From Misgurnus anguillicaudatus (Eukaryota; Chordata; Actinopteri; Cypriniformes; Cobitidae): a DNA stretch of 64,000 nucleotides. Under the pieces are notes generated by a model. The model did not search any database and was not told the DNA's origin. It saw only the letters and a list, made by a program, of their open reading frames with translations. The stretch covers positions 31,878,501 through 31,942,500 of the forward strand of contig NC_073361.2 in NCBI RefSeq assembly GCF_027580225.2, read 5' to 3'. Position numbers and translations under genes: made by a program. Each line of letters starts with the position of its first letter. The first letter of the stretch is position 1. Shown in pieces: positions 42,050 through 54,500 of the stretch.

Positions 42050-42858
42050 CCCTCAGAAACCTAATCAATCGTCGACGATTGAAAACGGCACCTCTGATTC
42101 ATATTTAAATAACTTAATAACCGTAAAACGTAGCTTCTTACCGTTTTTTTCTGCTAATAGCTGACGAGTTAGCCATCACGGGGATATATTTGGTGTCTTT
42201 CTAGCTTTTACAGAAAGTTTTTTATCCAGCCTGAAACTTGTCCCTCTTTTCGGAGTTGTTCAGCAATGCATCCAAACTCTTACATCCTAGATGTATCCAC
42301 TTGATGTCCATAATTTATCGATTTTTCTATCGGGTTTACCGCTAGCTAAATGCTACAATGTCCACTGATGCTTTCTGTTTGTGTACGTCATCACGCATGT
42401 GTGCGTCATGACGCATGTGTGCGTCATCACGCATGTGGCTTGAGGCTTTGCATCAATAAATGTATTGAAAGCGCCTGGACTTTTTTTGTAAAAATGTAAA
42501 TAATTTTTGATCTGTATAATTTATAATGTTCATTTCTGTGCTCAAGGACTCCAAAGACATGAGACAACTGTTTTACAGAGGAAAAATGCTTAGCTTTAAT
42601 ATTTTGTGTGTGATTACAATAAATATATAATTGATTCAATTTCTGTTTTATTTTTTTATTTGTCTTTATGGTCCCATAACTTATTTTACATTCATGTGAC
42701 ATCAATACAACACACATATTCTGACAGTCCAACTTGTCCTGAAAAAAAAGATGTTTGTAGATTGTCTGTGCACTACAGGGTTGATGTTTTACAAGCTTTT
42801 TAAGAAAATAAAACCAGACGGACAATACATTGTAAAAATGACCTTAGGGCTCTTAGGG
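42050..42858. mobile_element. piggyBac-like non-autonomous element
   Basis: Flanked by TTAA (42046-42049 and 42859-42862) with ends CCCTCAGAAACC / CCCTAAGAGCCC. TTAA plus a CCC start is typical of piggyBac. It is 809 bp with no transposase. It contains the perfect palindrome AATCGTCGACGATT near the left end and three tandem copies of an 18-bp unit (GTCATCACGCATGTGTGC) at about 42388-42437. Confidence 0.65.
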
Positions 42859-42899
42859 TTAAAACATTGAGGCAATGAATAACAACTATGTGCACATGT

Positions 42900-42901
<2 letters not shown>

Positions 42902-42957
<56 letters not shown>

Positions 42958-43221
42958 TGTGTACCTGGTAATTATCACGTTGTGGGGACCAATTGTCCCC
43001 ACAAAGATAGGAATACCAGTATTTTTGTGACCTTGTGGGGACATTTTGATGTCTCCATGAGGAAACAAGCTTATAAACCAAACAGAATGATGTTTCTTGA
43101 AAATTTAAAGTAGCAGAAAATTTTCTGTGATGGTTGGGTTTATGGTCTGGGAATAAAATATACAGTTTGTACCATATAAAAAACATTACATCTATGGAAT
43201 GTCCCCACAAAACATGGAAAC

Positions 43222-43287
<66 letters not shown>
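42902..43287. repeat. TG microsatellites around a dispersed repeat beside V6
   Basis: (TG)n at 42902-42962 and again at 43226-43287. Between them lies a sequence with GTTGTGGGGACCAATTGTCC and CTTGTGGGGACATTTTGATG, which looks like a microsatellite-associated dispersed repeat. The long open frames here on both strands are repeat artefacts. Confidence 0.85.
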
Positions 43288-43289
<2 letters not shown>

Positions 43290-43332
43290 CTGCAGTATCT
43301 GTCAGGTGTATCTGTGCAGTCTGACTGAAGGA

Positions 43333-43360
43333 GGTTTTTGTACGACTCTTTATCACTGTG
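43333..43360 (-). promoter_or_regulatory. V6 recombination signal (12-bp spacer)
   Basis: Plus strand: nonamer GGTTTTTGT 43333-43341, a 12-bp spacer 43342-43353, heptamer CACTGTG 43354-43360. Confidence 0.95.
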
Positions 43361-43815
43361 TGAACACATCTTTACTGTTGATATAGTGTCTACTCTGACA
43401 GTAATAATCTCCTGTATCTTCAGTCTGAACTTCACTGATGCTCAGAGTAAAATCTGTACCATAAACTGTTCCTGTGCCACTGAATCTCTGTGAAGTGTCC
43501 CCGTCACGAGAACTAATATACTTAATGATGAGTTTAGGAGTTTCTCCAGGTTTCTGCTGATACCAAGATAAACCATTGCTGGCTATTCCAGTATCAGTTG
43601 TACACTTTATATTGACGGTTTGTCCAACAGAAACAGATTGAGCTTTACTCTGAGTTACAGTAACTCCTCTGGATTCTGTTGAGAAGAAAACAAATTAGTT
43701 CAAAACAGAAAACCAAGAGTTATTTTTTTTTCTAAAAAAGAAATAAAGAAGAATTTTTGTTACCTTGAATAAAACCCCCAAGAATCCAGATGAGGTTGAT
43801 GATGAAGAGATTCAT
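43361..43815 (-). CDS. Ig light-chain V segment V6 (Vb type)
   Basis: Leader exon 43764-43815 (MNLFIINLIWILGGFIQ; Asn replaces Thr of the other Vb leaders) and V exon 43361-43675, open. Cys25, CDR1 around GIASNG, Trp38 in LSWYQQKPGETPKL, CDR2 around KYISSRDGD, RFSGTGTVYGTDF, EDTGDYYC and CDR3 [15 protein letters not shown]3 starts with Gln as in V7 (others have Met) and ends INSKDVF as in pseudogene V1. Its 5' flank diverges from the other Vb segments after about 100 bp. Confidence 0.93.
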
Positions 43816-45030
43816 TTTGTGTATTTGTTGGTTTCCACTGTGTTAAACACACAAACTCAGACTGTTATAAACACACAGAGCGCTGAAGCGTGTGATGAGA
43901 TGTAAAGCAGTAGTAAAAAGGAAAGTATTTGTCTTCAAGCTAACAAATCAAAACAAAGTGCATTTACAAAAGACAAAAAAACATGGAAAACATGCTTACA
44001 GTGCTCACAGATTATTGCAAAAACTAATTTTTTGCTTATATTTTCTTTAAATAAAAAAAAAGTTAATAACGTTCCATGTCAGCTGTTGGACATACAAATA
44101 AGTAGGCTGATCATTAGGGCATTAAACTTATATTATTAGTCTACATAATTTTTCTTAAGTCTCTATCTTGTCATCAAACATTAAAAAAGGCTACATTATG
44201 TAAGCGGCATAACTTTAATTCTGACATGCCTAGATTTTTTCAGCATTATACATGAATTAAGACAAGGACAATTTCTGCCATGTTGTTTATTGGCAAACAA
44301 CTTAAACAAATGTTATAAATTAGAAAATAAATACTGTGGTGTCTTGAGATCATTTTGCTTGTATGTGTCCTGTCAAGAACAGAAAGATTGTTCACTTTTT
44401 GAAATGCGTCTCTCCATGTATGCACTTTTGCACTTATACACACGCACACACACACACAGATGAGGACAAATTCCAAATGGCACTTCAGGAAGAAGATGTA
44501 GCATAAACAATCGCTCCACATAAAGTGAAAATGATGTTGTTTTTCGGTGCTTTGTTCGTCGGATGTGTTTTAGTGGACTACAGTATGAGACACAGTAGCA
44601 CAACTATCTCTCACGTTTATACATAAAGAGTTCTGATCTTTGCTCACTTTAGCACTTTTTGGTGGTTAAATTGTTTAAAATCAGCCCTCAGGCAACATAC
44701 TACCTTTTTGAGCCTCACACCGACACTTTAATTTTTGTATAAAAAAAAATATATGTATAATATCACCTGACATGTCTCTCCAATGAAATGAGGGGCTGGA
44801 GTGGTTGTGACCTTTTGTTTTGGGGGTGGAGCCATGCTTTTGGAAGCACAGCCACATGGGATGCAGTGCCACCAATTGCCAGGATAAATATCACTTTTTA
44901 ACATTTTTAAATTTAAATAATTTTACAGAAAAAAATATGTGTATGTGCATCAGTATGTAAAGAAGTATGTTTGATTGTCTGAAGACTTTCTTTGTTTTTA
45001 TTTTCATACTAAGACCGTGTTTTTTGTTTG
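43816..45030. other. V6 upstream region, no gene seen
   Basis: A short Vb-type promoter stretch (TATAAACACAC, ATGTAAAG), then AT-rich sequence unrelated to the spacers of the other units. A small (CA)n lies at 44440-44458. Open frames are short and without domains. Confidence 0.5.
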
Positions 45031-45248
45031 TTGCCCCAGGGCAACGTTGTGCTATAAGGGTACTAAAACACCAAGGTTTTTTATCTGATAAGATATGCAT
45101 TAGAAAGTTTAACTCTAACAAACATCAATCACAAATGATTCCACTTAATCACAAACATGACTAATTAGTTTTATGGGCAACATTGTGCAGTTAGACCACT
45201 TTTATTCAGGCAAAATCATCCCAAAATGATGCATAACACACACATAAA

Positions 45249-45290
<42 letters not shown>

Positions 45291-46222
45291 CACGCACGCA
45301 CACACAAACACACACACAAACACATGCACACATTTGTTGGTTTATATGTTTATATGTAAATGTGGAAAACATTAACACATGCAGTGTTAGTTACAATTAG
45401 TAGTGTTCATGTTTGGCTATAATCATTTGTGATTGATGTTTTTTTTTTCTAATGCATATATTTATCATATACAGGGTTCCCACACCTTAGTTAACGTCAA
45501 ATTCAAGGACCTTTCAAGGACTTTCCAGGTCCAATACCCTCAAATTCAGAGTCTAAATGTGGGGACATATTTCAAGGGAGAACAAGGTTACAGATACATT
45601 GTTACAGTTCCCTTTCAAGGGAACTCGCGCTGCGTCACTGCAGTGACACTTTGGGGACGCCTCTAGAGGTAAGTGCGTCTGAATGTGTATATCAAATTCA
45701 ACCAATGGTGAGGCTAAACAACAAAGACAGGGTGACGCAGGTGCCAGGAAGTATATCGCTATCTGAAATATTGACGACGTTACAGGGACGCAGGAAGTAT
45801 GGCAAGGGAGACGCAGCGTCTCGTTCCCTTCTCAGGGAACAACAGTAACATACGTATCCCGAGACGTTTTCAAGTGTCAAACACAACTATGCAAAAAAGC
45901 ATTTTGGTATGAATCAACATTCGCATACAGAAGATATAAGCATTTAAACTGAACAGTTTAGCACGTGTGCTTAAAAGGCTAGAAATGTATGATATTATCC
46001 TACACTACACAGGGAATAATATGGATTTTTTTACCAGAAATCTTCTTGCATAAAATACATTCAATGACCTGTAATTATGTATGTATATTTTCAAAAACTT
46101 CCCAGGGCCTTGAATTTTTCCTCCCAGATTCACAAACTTTCATGGATGGAAAACCTGCATATAAAAAACCTTGGTGTTTTTATACCATTGTAGCACAATG
46201 TTGCCCTGAGGCAACAAAGTAA
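45031..46222. repeat. Composite interspersed repeats with an inverted pair
   Basis: Around 45025-45085 (TTGCCCCAGGGCAACGTTGT... CACCAAGG) recurs inverted at 46160-46222 (CCTTGGTG...AATGTTGCCCTGAGGCAAC). The two probably bound one element. Inside lie a (CA)n tract (45249-45336) and a hAT-like start (CAGGGTTCCCACACC at about 45474). An inverted-repeat MITE lies at 45604-45850 (GTTCCCTTTCAAGGGAACTC... GTTCCCTTCTCAGGGAAC). No gene. Confidence 0.6.
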
Positions 46223-46351
46223 ATTCTGAGTCAGGGGTGGTGGGGGGATAAATTGTATGATGGATATTTTATCAGTGACCCCCAAGCTCCCAAAAAGTGA
46301 GGTGAAATATTTTTTCCCCAAAAAATAAAAAGTCATGCCATAGAGGGTTAA

Positions 46352-48159
46352 AGGAATAGTCTACTCATTTTCAATATTAAAATATGTTATTACCTTAACT
46401 AAGAAGAGTTGATACATCCCTCTATCATCTGTGTGTGTGCACGTAAGCGCTGGAGCGCGCTGCGACACTTCGATAGCATTTAGCTTAGCCCCATTCATTC
46501 AATGGTACCATTTAGAGATATGGGGCTCTATCTTACACCCGGCGCAATGCAGCGCAATGCGCGACGCAAGTGTCTTTCGCTAGTTTCCACCCTAATTTTC
46601 ACGTTTAGCGCCGCGTTGTTTAAATAGCAAATGCATTTGCGCCCCCTTTGCGCCCATGGGCGTTCTGGTCTGAAAAACGAGGTGTGTTCAGGCGCATTGT
46701 TGGCGCGTTGCTATTTTGAAGCAACTAAAATAGACTACGCCATTGACCAACAAAAACCTGGTCTAAAGTCTAAAGTCAATGGCGCAATATGTTTTATGTT
46801 ATTTAAAGAGCGCATTAGTAATATGCGCCTATAAACGGGAGGACAACGCGGGTTTGCTTATCACAAAGTACATAAATGCGCAGCAGCACAAAAATGCTTT
46901 TAAATATGAAAGATTAAAGGATTGAATTTAAGAGATTATTATTGAGTCTCTTGGACATATTTATAAATGAAGACTGATTATGAGACGTTAGAAGGCGCAA
47001 AGAGCTGCTTTACCTGCAGCCTTATAAGTAAATAAATGCTTTGATTTAAACAAATGCGTCTGTTTTTACATGTTTTTTTTTTTTTAATGCTACCTCACGG
47101 ATTTATTGTATATGATGTACCTGTGGATATGGCGAGATGAGAAACATTTGTAAGTAATGCTTAAAAAAACTCTTTGCTAAAAAAAACGCTGTCCAAAGTG
47201 CTGAAACGTGAGGAGAGCCGTTTGTAATTTCTTTATCTCCTGTTTGTTACAAATAAAGTATTTTTAGAGTACAAACCTTATCTTACATACTTGTAAATTA
47301 TTTTTTGATGATATTGGATAGCCATACATTTAAAGCAATTACAAGCCTGCTTTTTACTTCCATGACTAAAAGAAAACGGGTTTTAAAGGTTTTAATAAAA
47401 AAATAACAATTTCAATATAAGGGAAAAACAACACAATTATTTAACATTAATCTTAAACTGGGGATCTTCTACCTCCGCTTAGTTTTTCAGTTTACAAAGT
47501 CCGTCATCTAAATAGGGATTATAGCGCCAGCGCAACTTGCTTTTAAAGGGAATGAGAGCTGTGACTCTCATTGGTTTACTGCACGTTACGCCCAAAATAC
47601 TCCCATTACAATAGGACCAACCCTTTTCGACCATGCGCTCGGCGCAAAAACACGCCCATTTAGACGTTGCGCTGTGCGCTTTAGACAATGCGCTTAGATC
47701 GTTAAAATAGGGCCCAAAGTTGGAGGTGACCAAACACATCAACGTTTTTCCTGTTTGGGACGAGTGGTTGTACGAGCAAGTTTGGTGGTACAGGGTAGAG
47801 CGTGGCGCTTTTCTGGGCGGATTTGGAAGAGGAGCTGCGTTTTGTGGCGTAATAGCACTTTTGTGAGTACTTGGACTCGCCTGAAAAGTCCGCTCCCCTT
47901 CTCACTCTCATAATGGGAGAGGGAGGGTGTTACTGCGCCGAGTCGAAGTACTCACAAGAGTGCTATTGCGCCATAAATCAAATCAAATGCCGGGTTGCGT
48001 ATGTGTGGGGCGGGTCTATCAACAGAAGGTCCAGATTCTATTGGGGTAGGGGCGTGTTTGTTTAGGTGATTTCAAATATCAACATTGGCTTTCAAACATC
48101 ATGTACTCCCCCTTTAAGGTAATAACATTTTTTATATTGAAAATGAGTAGACTATTCCT
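46352..48159. mobile_element. TTAA-flanked element with long inverted ends
   Basis: Ends AGGAATAGTCTACTCATTTT and its complement, similar over about 45 bp, flanked by TTAA (46348-46351 and 48160-48163). A second MITE-like repeat is nested at about 46520-47714 (GGGCTCTATCTTA... TAAAATAGGGCCC, rich in GCGCAA motifs). An inverted pair around 47845-47965 (GAGTACTTGGACTCG / CGAGTCGAAGTACTC) lies in the right arm. No coding region. Confidence 0.8.
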
Positions 48160-48367
48160 TTAAATTCAGATTGAAATATTACATTGATGATTTTTTTCAT
48201 TATTTTTCATGCTCTGTTTTTTCATGCAAGTAGTAACACAGTACCAATGTTTTTTGGGTCATTTTTGGACATAACATATTTTACATTTGATAATTGTGGT
48301 GAGATCGCAGTAAATTTGTGGTTACTGTGGTTTTACTAAAGACTAAAAAAGCTTACTATAGTCAAAC

Positions 48368-49555
48368 CAGGGCCGGAGTGGGACTCATTTTCAGCCCTGG
48401 AGTTTCATGCCTTAGACCGGCCCACTTTAGTTCACGACTGACTATTAAAATAATATCTTTAAACCCTCAGTAGTATAAGTCTGCAGTAGTGCACTGTTCT
48501 CTGCAGCCTTGCAATTCACTGTATTTTTCAAATATATAATTTCATATTCCGTGCAAATGCAGTACACAATTATAATTTTTGCCATAATCATGCAGCCCTA
48601 CCATAAGACCATATATTACTAAAGTAAACTTATTCAAAAACTAAAGGAAACAAATGTGTTTGTATTTTCCTCTATATTTCTATTTCTAAAAAATGGTGAG
48701 TCTTGAGATTAACTGTTGGGTTGATAACGTTTGGAAACCCCTGATATACAATACACAAGCAAGATTTATCAAGTAGGCCTATGCATTGGAAACAAATGGA
48801 AATAATCTGTATCTTTTTTTTAGTACTTAGATCATGTCTATTGCTAAATAACGTAGGCCTACATTGTGTTAAAAAAAAGAAAACATCATGGATATACTTT
48901 TGAAACTAATGAGTTTTGCATCAAATAGATTTTTGTTCCTCTTGCAATAAACGATGAATAATGACTATTCATAGAGAATTCATCTATGACTTGGATAAAA
49001 AAAATACGTTTAGAGGCCAGCCCGTTTGTATTAAGACGCGCTCAAGTTTATTTAAAATATAATAGACGCGCGGCCGGCAAGGGCACTCAAAAGACGTGCT
49101 CAAGTTTATTTAAAATATAGACGCGCGGCCGGCAAGCGCACTCAAAAGACGCGCTCAAGTTTATTTTAAATATAGACGCGCGGCCGGCAAGCGCACTCAA
49201 AAGACGCGCTCAAGTTTATTTAAAATATAGACGCGCGGCCGGCAAGCGCACTCAATATAGACGCGTCTGAAACAAAACTCGTGTTCAAGTAAGCGCTTTG
49301 AAAACCAGAAGACAGCGGCACGTCCTGCGTTTCCCATGCGTTTTAGATGTCAATGCACCCTAATGCAAGAATTCTTCCAATAAGTGGTCGGGATTCGGGA
49401 CACAATCAACTTGTGCATAAAGTGGCGGGGACATCTATCACCCGCAAATACGCGTCATCCCGGTGGCATGACAACACCGGCCCTCGTGGCCAAAAAAAAA
49501 ACAGACCGGCCCACCAGGAATCCTCCCGGTTCTCCCTATGGCCAATCCGGGCCTG
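48368..49555. mobile_element. hAT-type element carrying a minisatellite
   Basis: Ends CAGGGCCGGAGTGGGACTC / CAGGCCCGGATTGGCC, flanked by the 8-bp direct repeat AGTCAAAC (48360-48367 and 49556-49563). It is 1188 bp with no transposase. It carries the tandem repeat at 49035-49262. Confidence 0.87.
49035..49262. repeat. Minisatellite, 55-bp unit, 4 copies
   Basis: Four head-to-tail copies of a unit beginning GACGCGCTCAAGTTTATTTA and including GACGCGCGGCCGGCAAGCGC. The first copy is 58 bp and the others 54-56 bp. GC-rich and AT-rich halves alternate. Confidence 0.9.
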
Positions 49556-49563
49556 AGTCAAAC

Positions 49564-50386
49564 TGTGTTTTTTGTAAGAGCAAATCATCTGAAGTGCATT
49601 GCTAGATTATAATTATTACTTCCTATCTATCACCATAAAAACATGTTTGTTGAAAACAGGACTAAAACATGTCTAAAGGGTCTTATCTAGCAAAACGATC
49701 CACGTTCGAAAAAAACGTTTAAACCTTTACGTAATACGTTATCATGTGAAAAAGTCACTGATGATGTATGCAAAACTACCGCTCCAGTGTTTACAAGTGT
49801 AGAGAAAGAGAAGAGTTCAGACGTTGTTGTGAAATGATACTAATTAATGTCTTTGTGTCAGTTTATTGTTTAAAATGATCAACAAATGTGCGTTTCACAT
49901 GTAACACGTTAGCTTTCCACGTGATTATGTAATACGTAAGGCCGCGCTGACTTGACTATATGGGAGTTAGTAAATGATTAGGATTTCTTTAATGAAAGTG
50001 GAGTAATCCTTTAAATTTGATAAAGTAAACAAAATACCAAACCCACCAACATTTGACTGAGTCTGTGAAAACTCAGCTAAAGTTGTTTTTTTTTTTTGTT
50101 TACATAAAATCATCCACCATAATGCAAAGAACCCTCTGTGAAAATATAACCTTGATATCTTTAATATTGACTGAGTAAGATTATGTCAAAGATTGAAATG
50201 TGAAATCAAACTTTGATGCTTTAAGTATCATCATTTGTTTGTGAGACTTTAATCTGGATTTCATAGACGGGACAGAATGCCTTTCAGATTGTAACAATTT
50301 TGGGGTCGTAACTTACCAGTTATAAATCTCTTTTGGATGTAAACTGTACAGTGATGTTTGTTAATTATCTTCTTTTTCTTTACCAG
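49564..50386. other. Region 5' of the pentraxin exon
   Basis: AT-rich with dispersed-repeat-like pieces. It must contain part of the intron before the pentraxin exon, ending in a pyrimidine-rich acceptor CTTCTTTTTCTTTACCAG at 50369-50386. I could not find a convincing signal-peptide exon here. Confidence 0.5.
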
Positions 50387-51048
50387 GTGGTCTTGCCAAT
50401 AAAATACTTGTGTTTCCACATAAGACCGCTAACAGCTATGTTACAATTACTCCAGAAAAACCCCTGAGCCTCACAGCTTTCACTTTATGCATGCGTGTCT
50501 CCACAGAGCTGCAAGGAAAGAGAGAGGTTATTCTCTTTGCCTACCGTACTAATGATGTTGATGAGCTTAATGTTTGGATTGAAACAAACAGAACCATAAG
50601 TTTGTATGTTAGTAGTTCTAGTAAGGGAGTGCGTTTTAACTTGCCGTCTCTTACATTCGGGACGCACCTGTGCTTCACCTGGAGCTCATCGACCGGTCTC
50701 ACTGCCGCTTGGATGAATGGACAACGCACTATTTACCAGAGATACAGAAAAGGTCACACCATCCGTCCCGGTGGCACGGTGTTGCTCGGTCAAGATCCTG
50801 AATCATTTCTGGGTGATTTTGGTGCAGAGCAGAGCTTTGTAGGTGAAATTACAGATGTGAACTTGTGGGATGAGGTTCTCACTGCGAATGAGATCAAGGG
50901 ATTATATTCACACAGCACCGTAAAAGTGCCAAATGTAATTAATTGGGTCACAGCTGAATTTGTCAAATATGGCATTGTGGTAGAGATACAAGATGATTTT
51001 TCATTCAACACTCAGATGTCTTTCAATGAATATGATAAACAGACTTAA
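50387..51048 (+). CDS. Pentraxin (CRP/SAP family) main exon
   Basis: A 662-bp terminal exon in phase 1 encoding 219 residues of a pentraxin domain; stop at 51046-51048 and AATAAA at 51077-51082. Pentraxins are secreted, usually pentameric lectin-like acute-phase proteins that bind ligands through calcium. The signature H-x-C-x-[ST]-W-x-[ST] is present as HLCFTWSS. The two Cys (34 and 95 of this exon) are 61 residues apart, as in CRP. LGQDPESFLGDFG..EQSFVGEI corresponds to the calcium-binding loop, but several acidic positions differ from mammalian CRP, so metal binding may be altered. One N-glycosylation site, NRT, is visible. The tail is about 15 residues longer than human CRP. The first exon (signal peptide) is not identified, so whether the gene is intact is open. 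The frame can be read from GTG at 50410, but that is not a start. Confidence 0.92.
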
Positions 51049-51207
51049 AACAGATCAAGAGTCAAATGAATTATCTAATAAATCTTTCTGAGCATTACAA
51101 CTTGAGTAGTTTTGCATCATTTGGATAAACAGTTGTAAATGATTTTAAAGGTGCTGGAGAAAAATAGCAAATTACATCATGCTGACAATTGCCTGTTTTA
51201 ATGATCC

Positions 51208-51209
<2 letters not shown>

Positions 51210-51246
<37 letters not shown>
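51210..51246. repeat. AAT microsatellite
   Basis: An uninterrupted (AAT)n run at the 3' end of the adjacent retrotransposon tail. Confidence 0.95.
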
Positions 51247-51590
51247 TAGTTACATTTATATAGCGCTTTTTCTGCAGACCTCACAGCGCTTTACATATGA
51301 ACGGGGGAATCTCCTCAACCACCACCAATGTGCAGCATCCACCTGGATGATGTGACGGCAGCCATATTGTGCCAGAACGCCCACCACACACCAGCTTATT
51401 AGTGGAGAGGAGACAGAGTGATATAACCAATGATTTGTATCTATGGGGGATGATTAGTAGGCCAATGGGCAAGTTTGGCCAGGATGCCGGGGCACACCCC
51501 TACTCTTTTTCGAATAACATCCTGGGATTTTTAACGACCACAGAGAGTCAGGACCTCGGTTTGACGTCTCATCCGAAAGACGGTATATAA
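51247..51590 (-). mobile_element. Non-LTR retrotransposon 3' tail
   Basis: On the minus strand this ends AAGCGCTATATAAATGTAA followed by an (ATT)n tail, a widespread fish LINE/SINE 3' end. It includes AGCACCTGGATG-type and GGTGGTGGTTGAGGAGATTC motifs. It is 5'-truncated with no reverse transcriptase. Confidence 0.75.
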
Positions 51591-54500
51591 CAGTATAGAT
51601 GCTGTTATTACCTTATACTTATACTGTTATTACCTTATACTGTCTATGAAGTCACTGAAGTTGAACTGTATTTTCTGAAAAACAGTCAGGTTTAGCCCAA
51701 AGTGATACAGAAAGAAGGTATGTGTTTATTATTATCATCTAGAGCAGGGGTTTTATACTGGGGTCCGGGGACTCACAGGGGGCCTCCAAGAAGTTCAGAG
51801 AAAACAGCAGAGAAAACTTATAAAATGTATTTATTAGGTGTTTATCTTTTATTTCTTGCTACGTACATTTCACAATCATTTATATTTGCTTTGTGTCTTT
51901 TTTGTGTGTTCTCCTTATTTAATGTCCCCTTTATTTCACTCAATGGGGTTTGTAAGGCAGTTTTCCTTGTAAAACTCTTGTCAAACTAGATTTATAGTCA
52001 AACTGGCTGCATTACAAATACATTTAAATTGAATTGTTCACTATACATAAAACAAACTGATATATATATTAGGCAGGGGGCCCCTCACAGACGGTTCATC
52101 TGGGGGTTCTTGGCATAATAAAGTTTATGCAAGTCAGGATGATCAAAAACAAACACCACCCATAATCACACAATTTCAACACTTTCAATTTCAAACAAAT
52201 ACAAAGTAAGAAATTCCAACAACAAAACAAATACTCATATTATACATAGATTTAAACTAAGCAGCAACTTAAACTGCAATTCATTGACTGACCACTATAG
52301 AGACTGACTGGAAAATGGAGCCAATCCCATCTCCATGTTAAAATGCCCAACTTTACAGCAGAAATAAATATGTTTACAGCCTGGTTATTGGTCTATATAG
52401 CTTTTAGGGGTGAATATTTTTGTAACTAAGTTTAAATTATATTAAGCCTTAAAGTTCTGCATCGCCCCACTGACAAACCATTACAGAAAATTCTAATGGT
52501 TTCCATTAAAATACCAATAGGAACCATTAGCTTGACCATTAAAACCATTACATTGTAGTGTGTTTTGGGCCATATTCCATTTAAATCAATAAAATTCCCA
52601 ATAAAACCAATAAACCCAATCGAATTTCTGTGATGGTGTCTATTGTTTTTTAGCAGGGCGTTTAGGGGCGTGGCCAGTTGAGTGACAGATGAACTGCCAC
52701 TGCTGTGACTACAGTCAAGCTAGGTGGGCGTGGTTTCAGCAATCAGTCACCTCAGCTTCACCCATGTCCCGCCTTTTTACCTATTTTCGGAGTGATGCGC
52801 AGTGACGTGCTGCCAAGATGGCGACGGCAGTCTCCACCAACTATTGGTTTAAAAAATCTCTTCACAAACTTACAGGTGACATCACAGAAACTACATCCAT
52901 ATTTTTTACAGGCTATGATTCAAACACATAGTCACAACATTCTCAAGTGTGTAGGTTTTGGTTAAATACTGCTGTACAAACTGATACCATTCATATGTTA
53001 AATAATGGTACAGGGGTCCTCCTGACCTAACATACAGCATTCTTTGTTTTAAAGCCAACTTAACAACAACAACAGTGTGTTTTATTAACCAACAGATGGC
53101 GCTGTTTGCAACATTTTAAAGCTTTGAATCTCTACTTGAGTCTCTACTCAGGTCAGTTCTCTGCTGTCTGGGTGTTTCTGTCTGGAAATGTTTAAAATCT
53201 TGTCTATGATGCCTTTATTTGGTCATATATGCATTCTTCCCATAATCCATTGCAATTTATAAAAGTTCATTATTTTGCATTACTTTTAAACACATGACTC
53301 CATCTCTGCAGAGAAAATCCATGTTTGTAGTCCTTAAAGGTGTGATCTGTAGCTTTTGTTTTGGATTAAAATGAAAAAAAAAAAAAAAAATCAGTAATTG
53401 AGTAAGCACATAAACCATCAGATTTCAATCCTGCAAATCATGATGTTAAGATTAGTTATCCCTAGTGTTACCCTTTTGTAAAGCCATTCTTTGATCACCA
53501 CAGGACAGTACAAGTGTGAAACGCTTCTTACTCGGGGTAAAAGCAGTGTTTATGAAGATAACCTGGGGGTAAAGCACATGTGTTATTTATAATTTTAGTG
53601 TCTGTATACTATCAAAAACCCCTGTAAACCTCTGTCCCCCATATGAACCCATCCACTGATCATCAATGATAACATTAATGTATAAAGTTTGTCACTAGAG
53701 GTCAGTAAACAGCAGATAAACTCAACACTGATGACTATAACAGGACAGATAAGAGACAGATAATAAGAGTTTACAGTAATGATGAGATTCATTAGATGAG
53801 ACTCATGTGAGAACTGTAAGTATATGACAGCAGTTTCTGATCAGAAGTCCACTGATCTCAGGTCAGATGTTAGGGTGATGATCAGATGTGACTCTGAGAG
53901 TCTACAAGGATATTCAGTCTTCAATTCTGTGCTAATAGCATCAAACAGAAAGGCAACAATCTTACAATGCCTGTATGTTATTTTCATGACGTTTGATTCG
54001 TCCTTCAGACAGAAGAGAGAAGAAATGAGACTCAGTCATGATGAAGCACTTCATAAGATCTGTGATGTTTGATCTGAGCTCTCTCCTGGGCCCGGTTTTT
54101 CAAAAGTAATCCGCTAGGATTTTGGATAACGGATTGGATCAAATCTTGAAAATTGGTTTTTCAAAAGAAAAAACGGATTACATAATCGGATTAGATCACG
54201 TAATCCAATCTTGGATTTGATCCGGATCAAACCTTTAGTTTGGGTTTTTCAGAAATTTTGTAGGATTTGGATCACTTTGATCCAAAAAATCTGGATTAAA
54301 CTGATCCCATCAGAAGGGTGGATTTAGCGTGGATTTCATGCTCAAAATTTGAAAACTTTAAAAATGTATCAAATAATACTATATTTGGATCATGCAGTAT
54401 CTTACAAGATATCTTATTTATTCATAAGGTTTAAATTTTATTTGTTCATCTTTCAGGCTACAGTGATTAGGTAGGCTTTAACGTATTCAGACTTTCAGTA

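Noticed and set aside
42899..43435. 178-residue open frame on the minus strand
   Set aside because: It is mostly His/Thr repeats from the TG microsatellites and reads through into the end of the V6 exon in another context.
49035..49262. Regular repeats resembling a CRISPR array
   Set aside because: The units are contiguous head-to-tail copies without unique spacers, inside a hAT element of a vertebrate genome.
50410..50412. GTG as start codon of the pentraxin
   Set aside because: The frame is open upstream to a good splice acceptor at 50386 and residues before it fit the family, so this is an internal Val.
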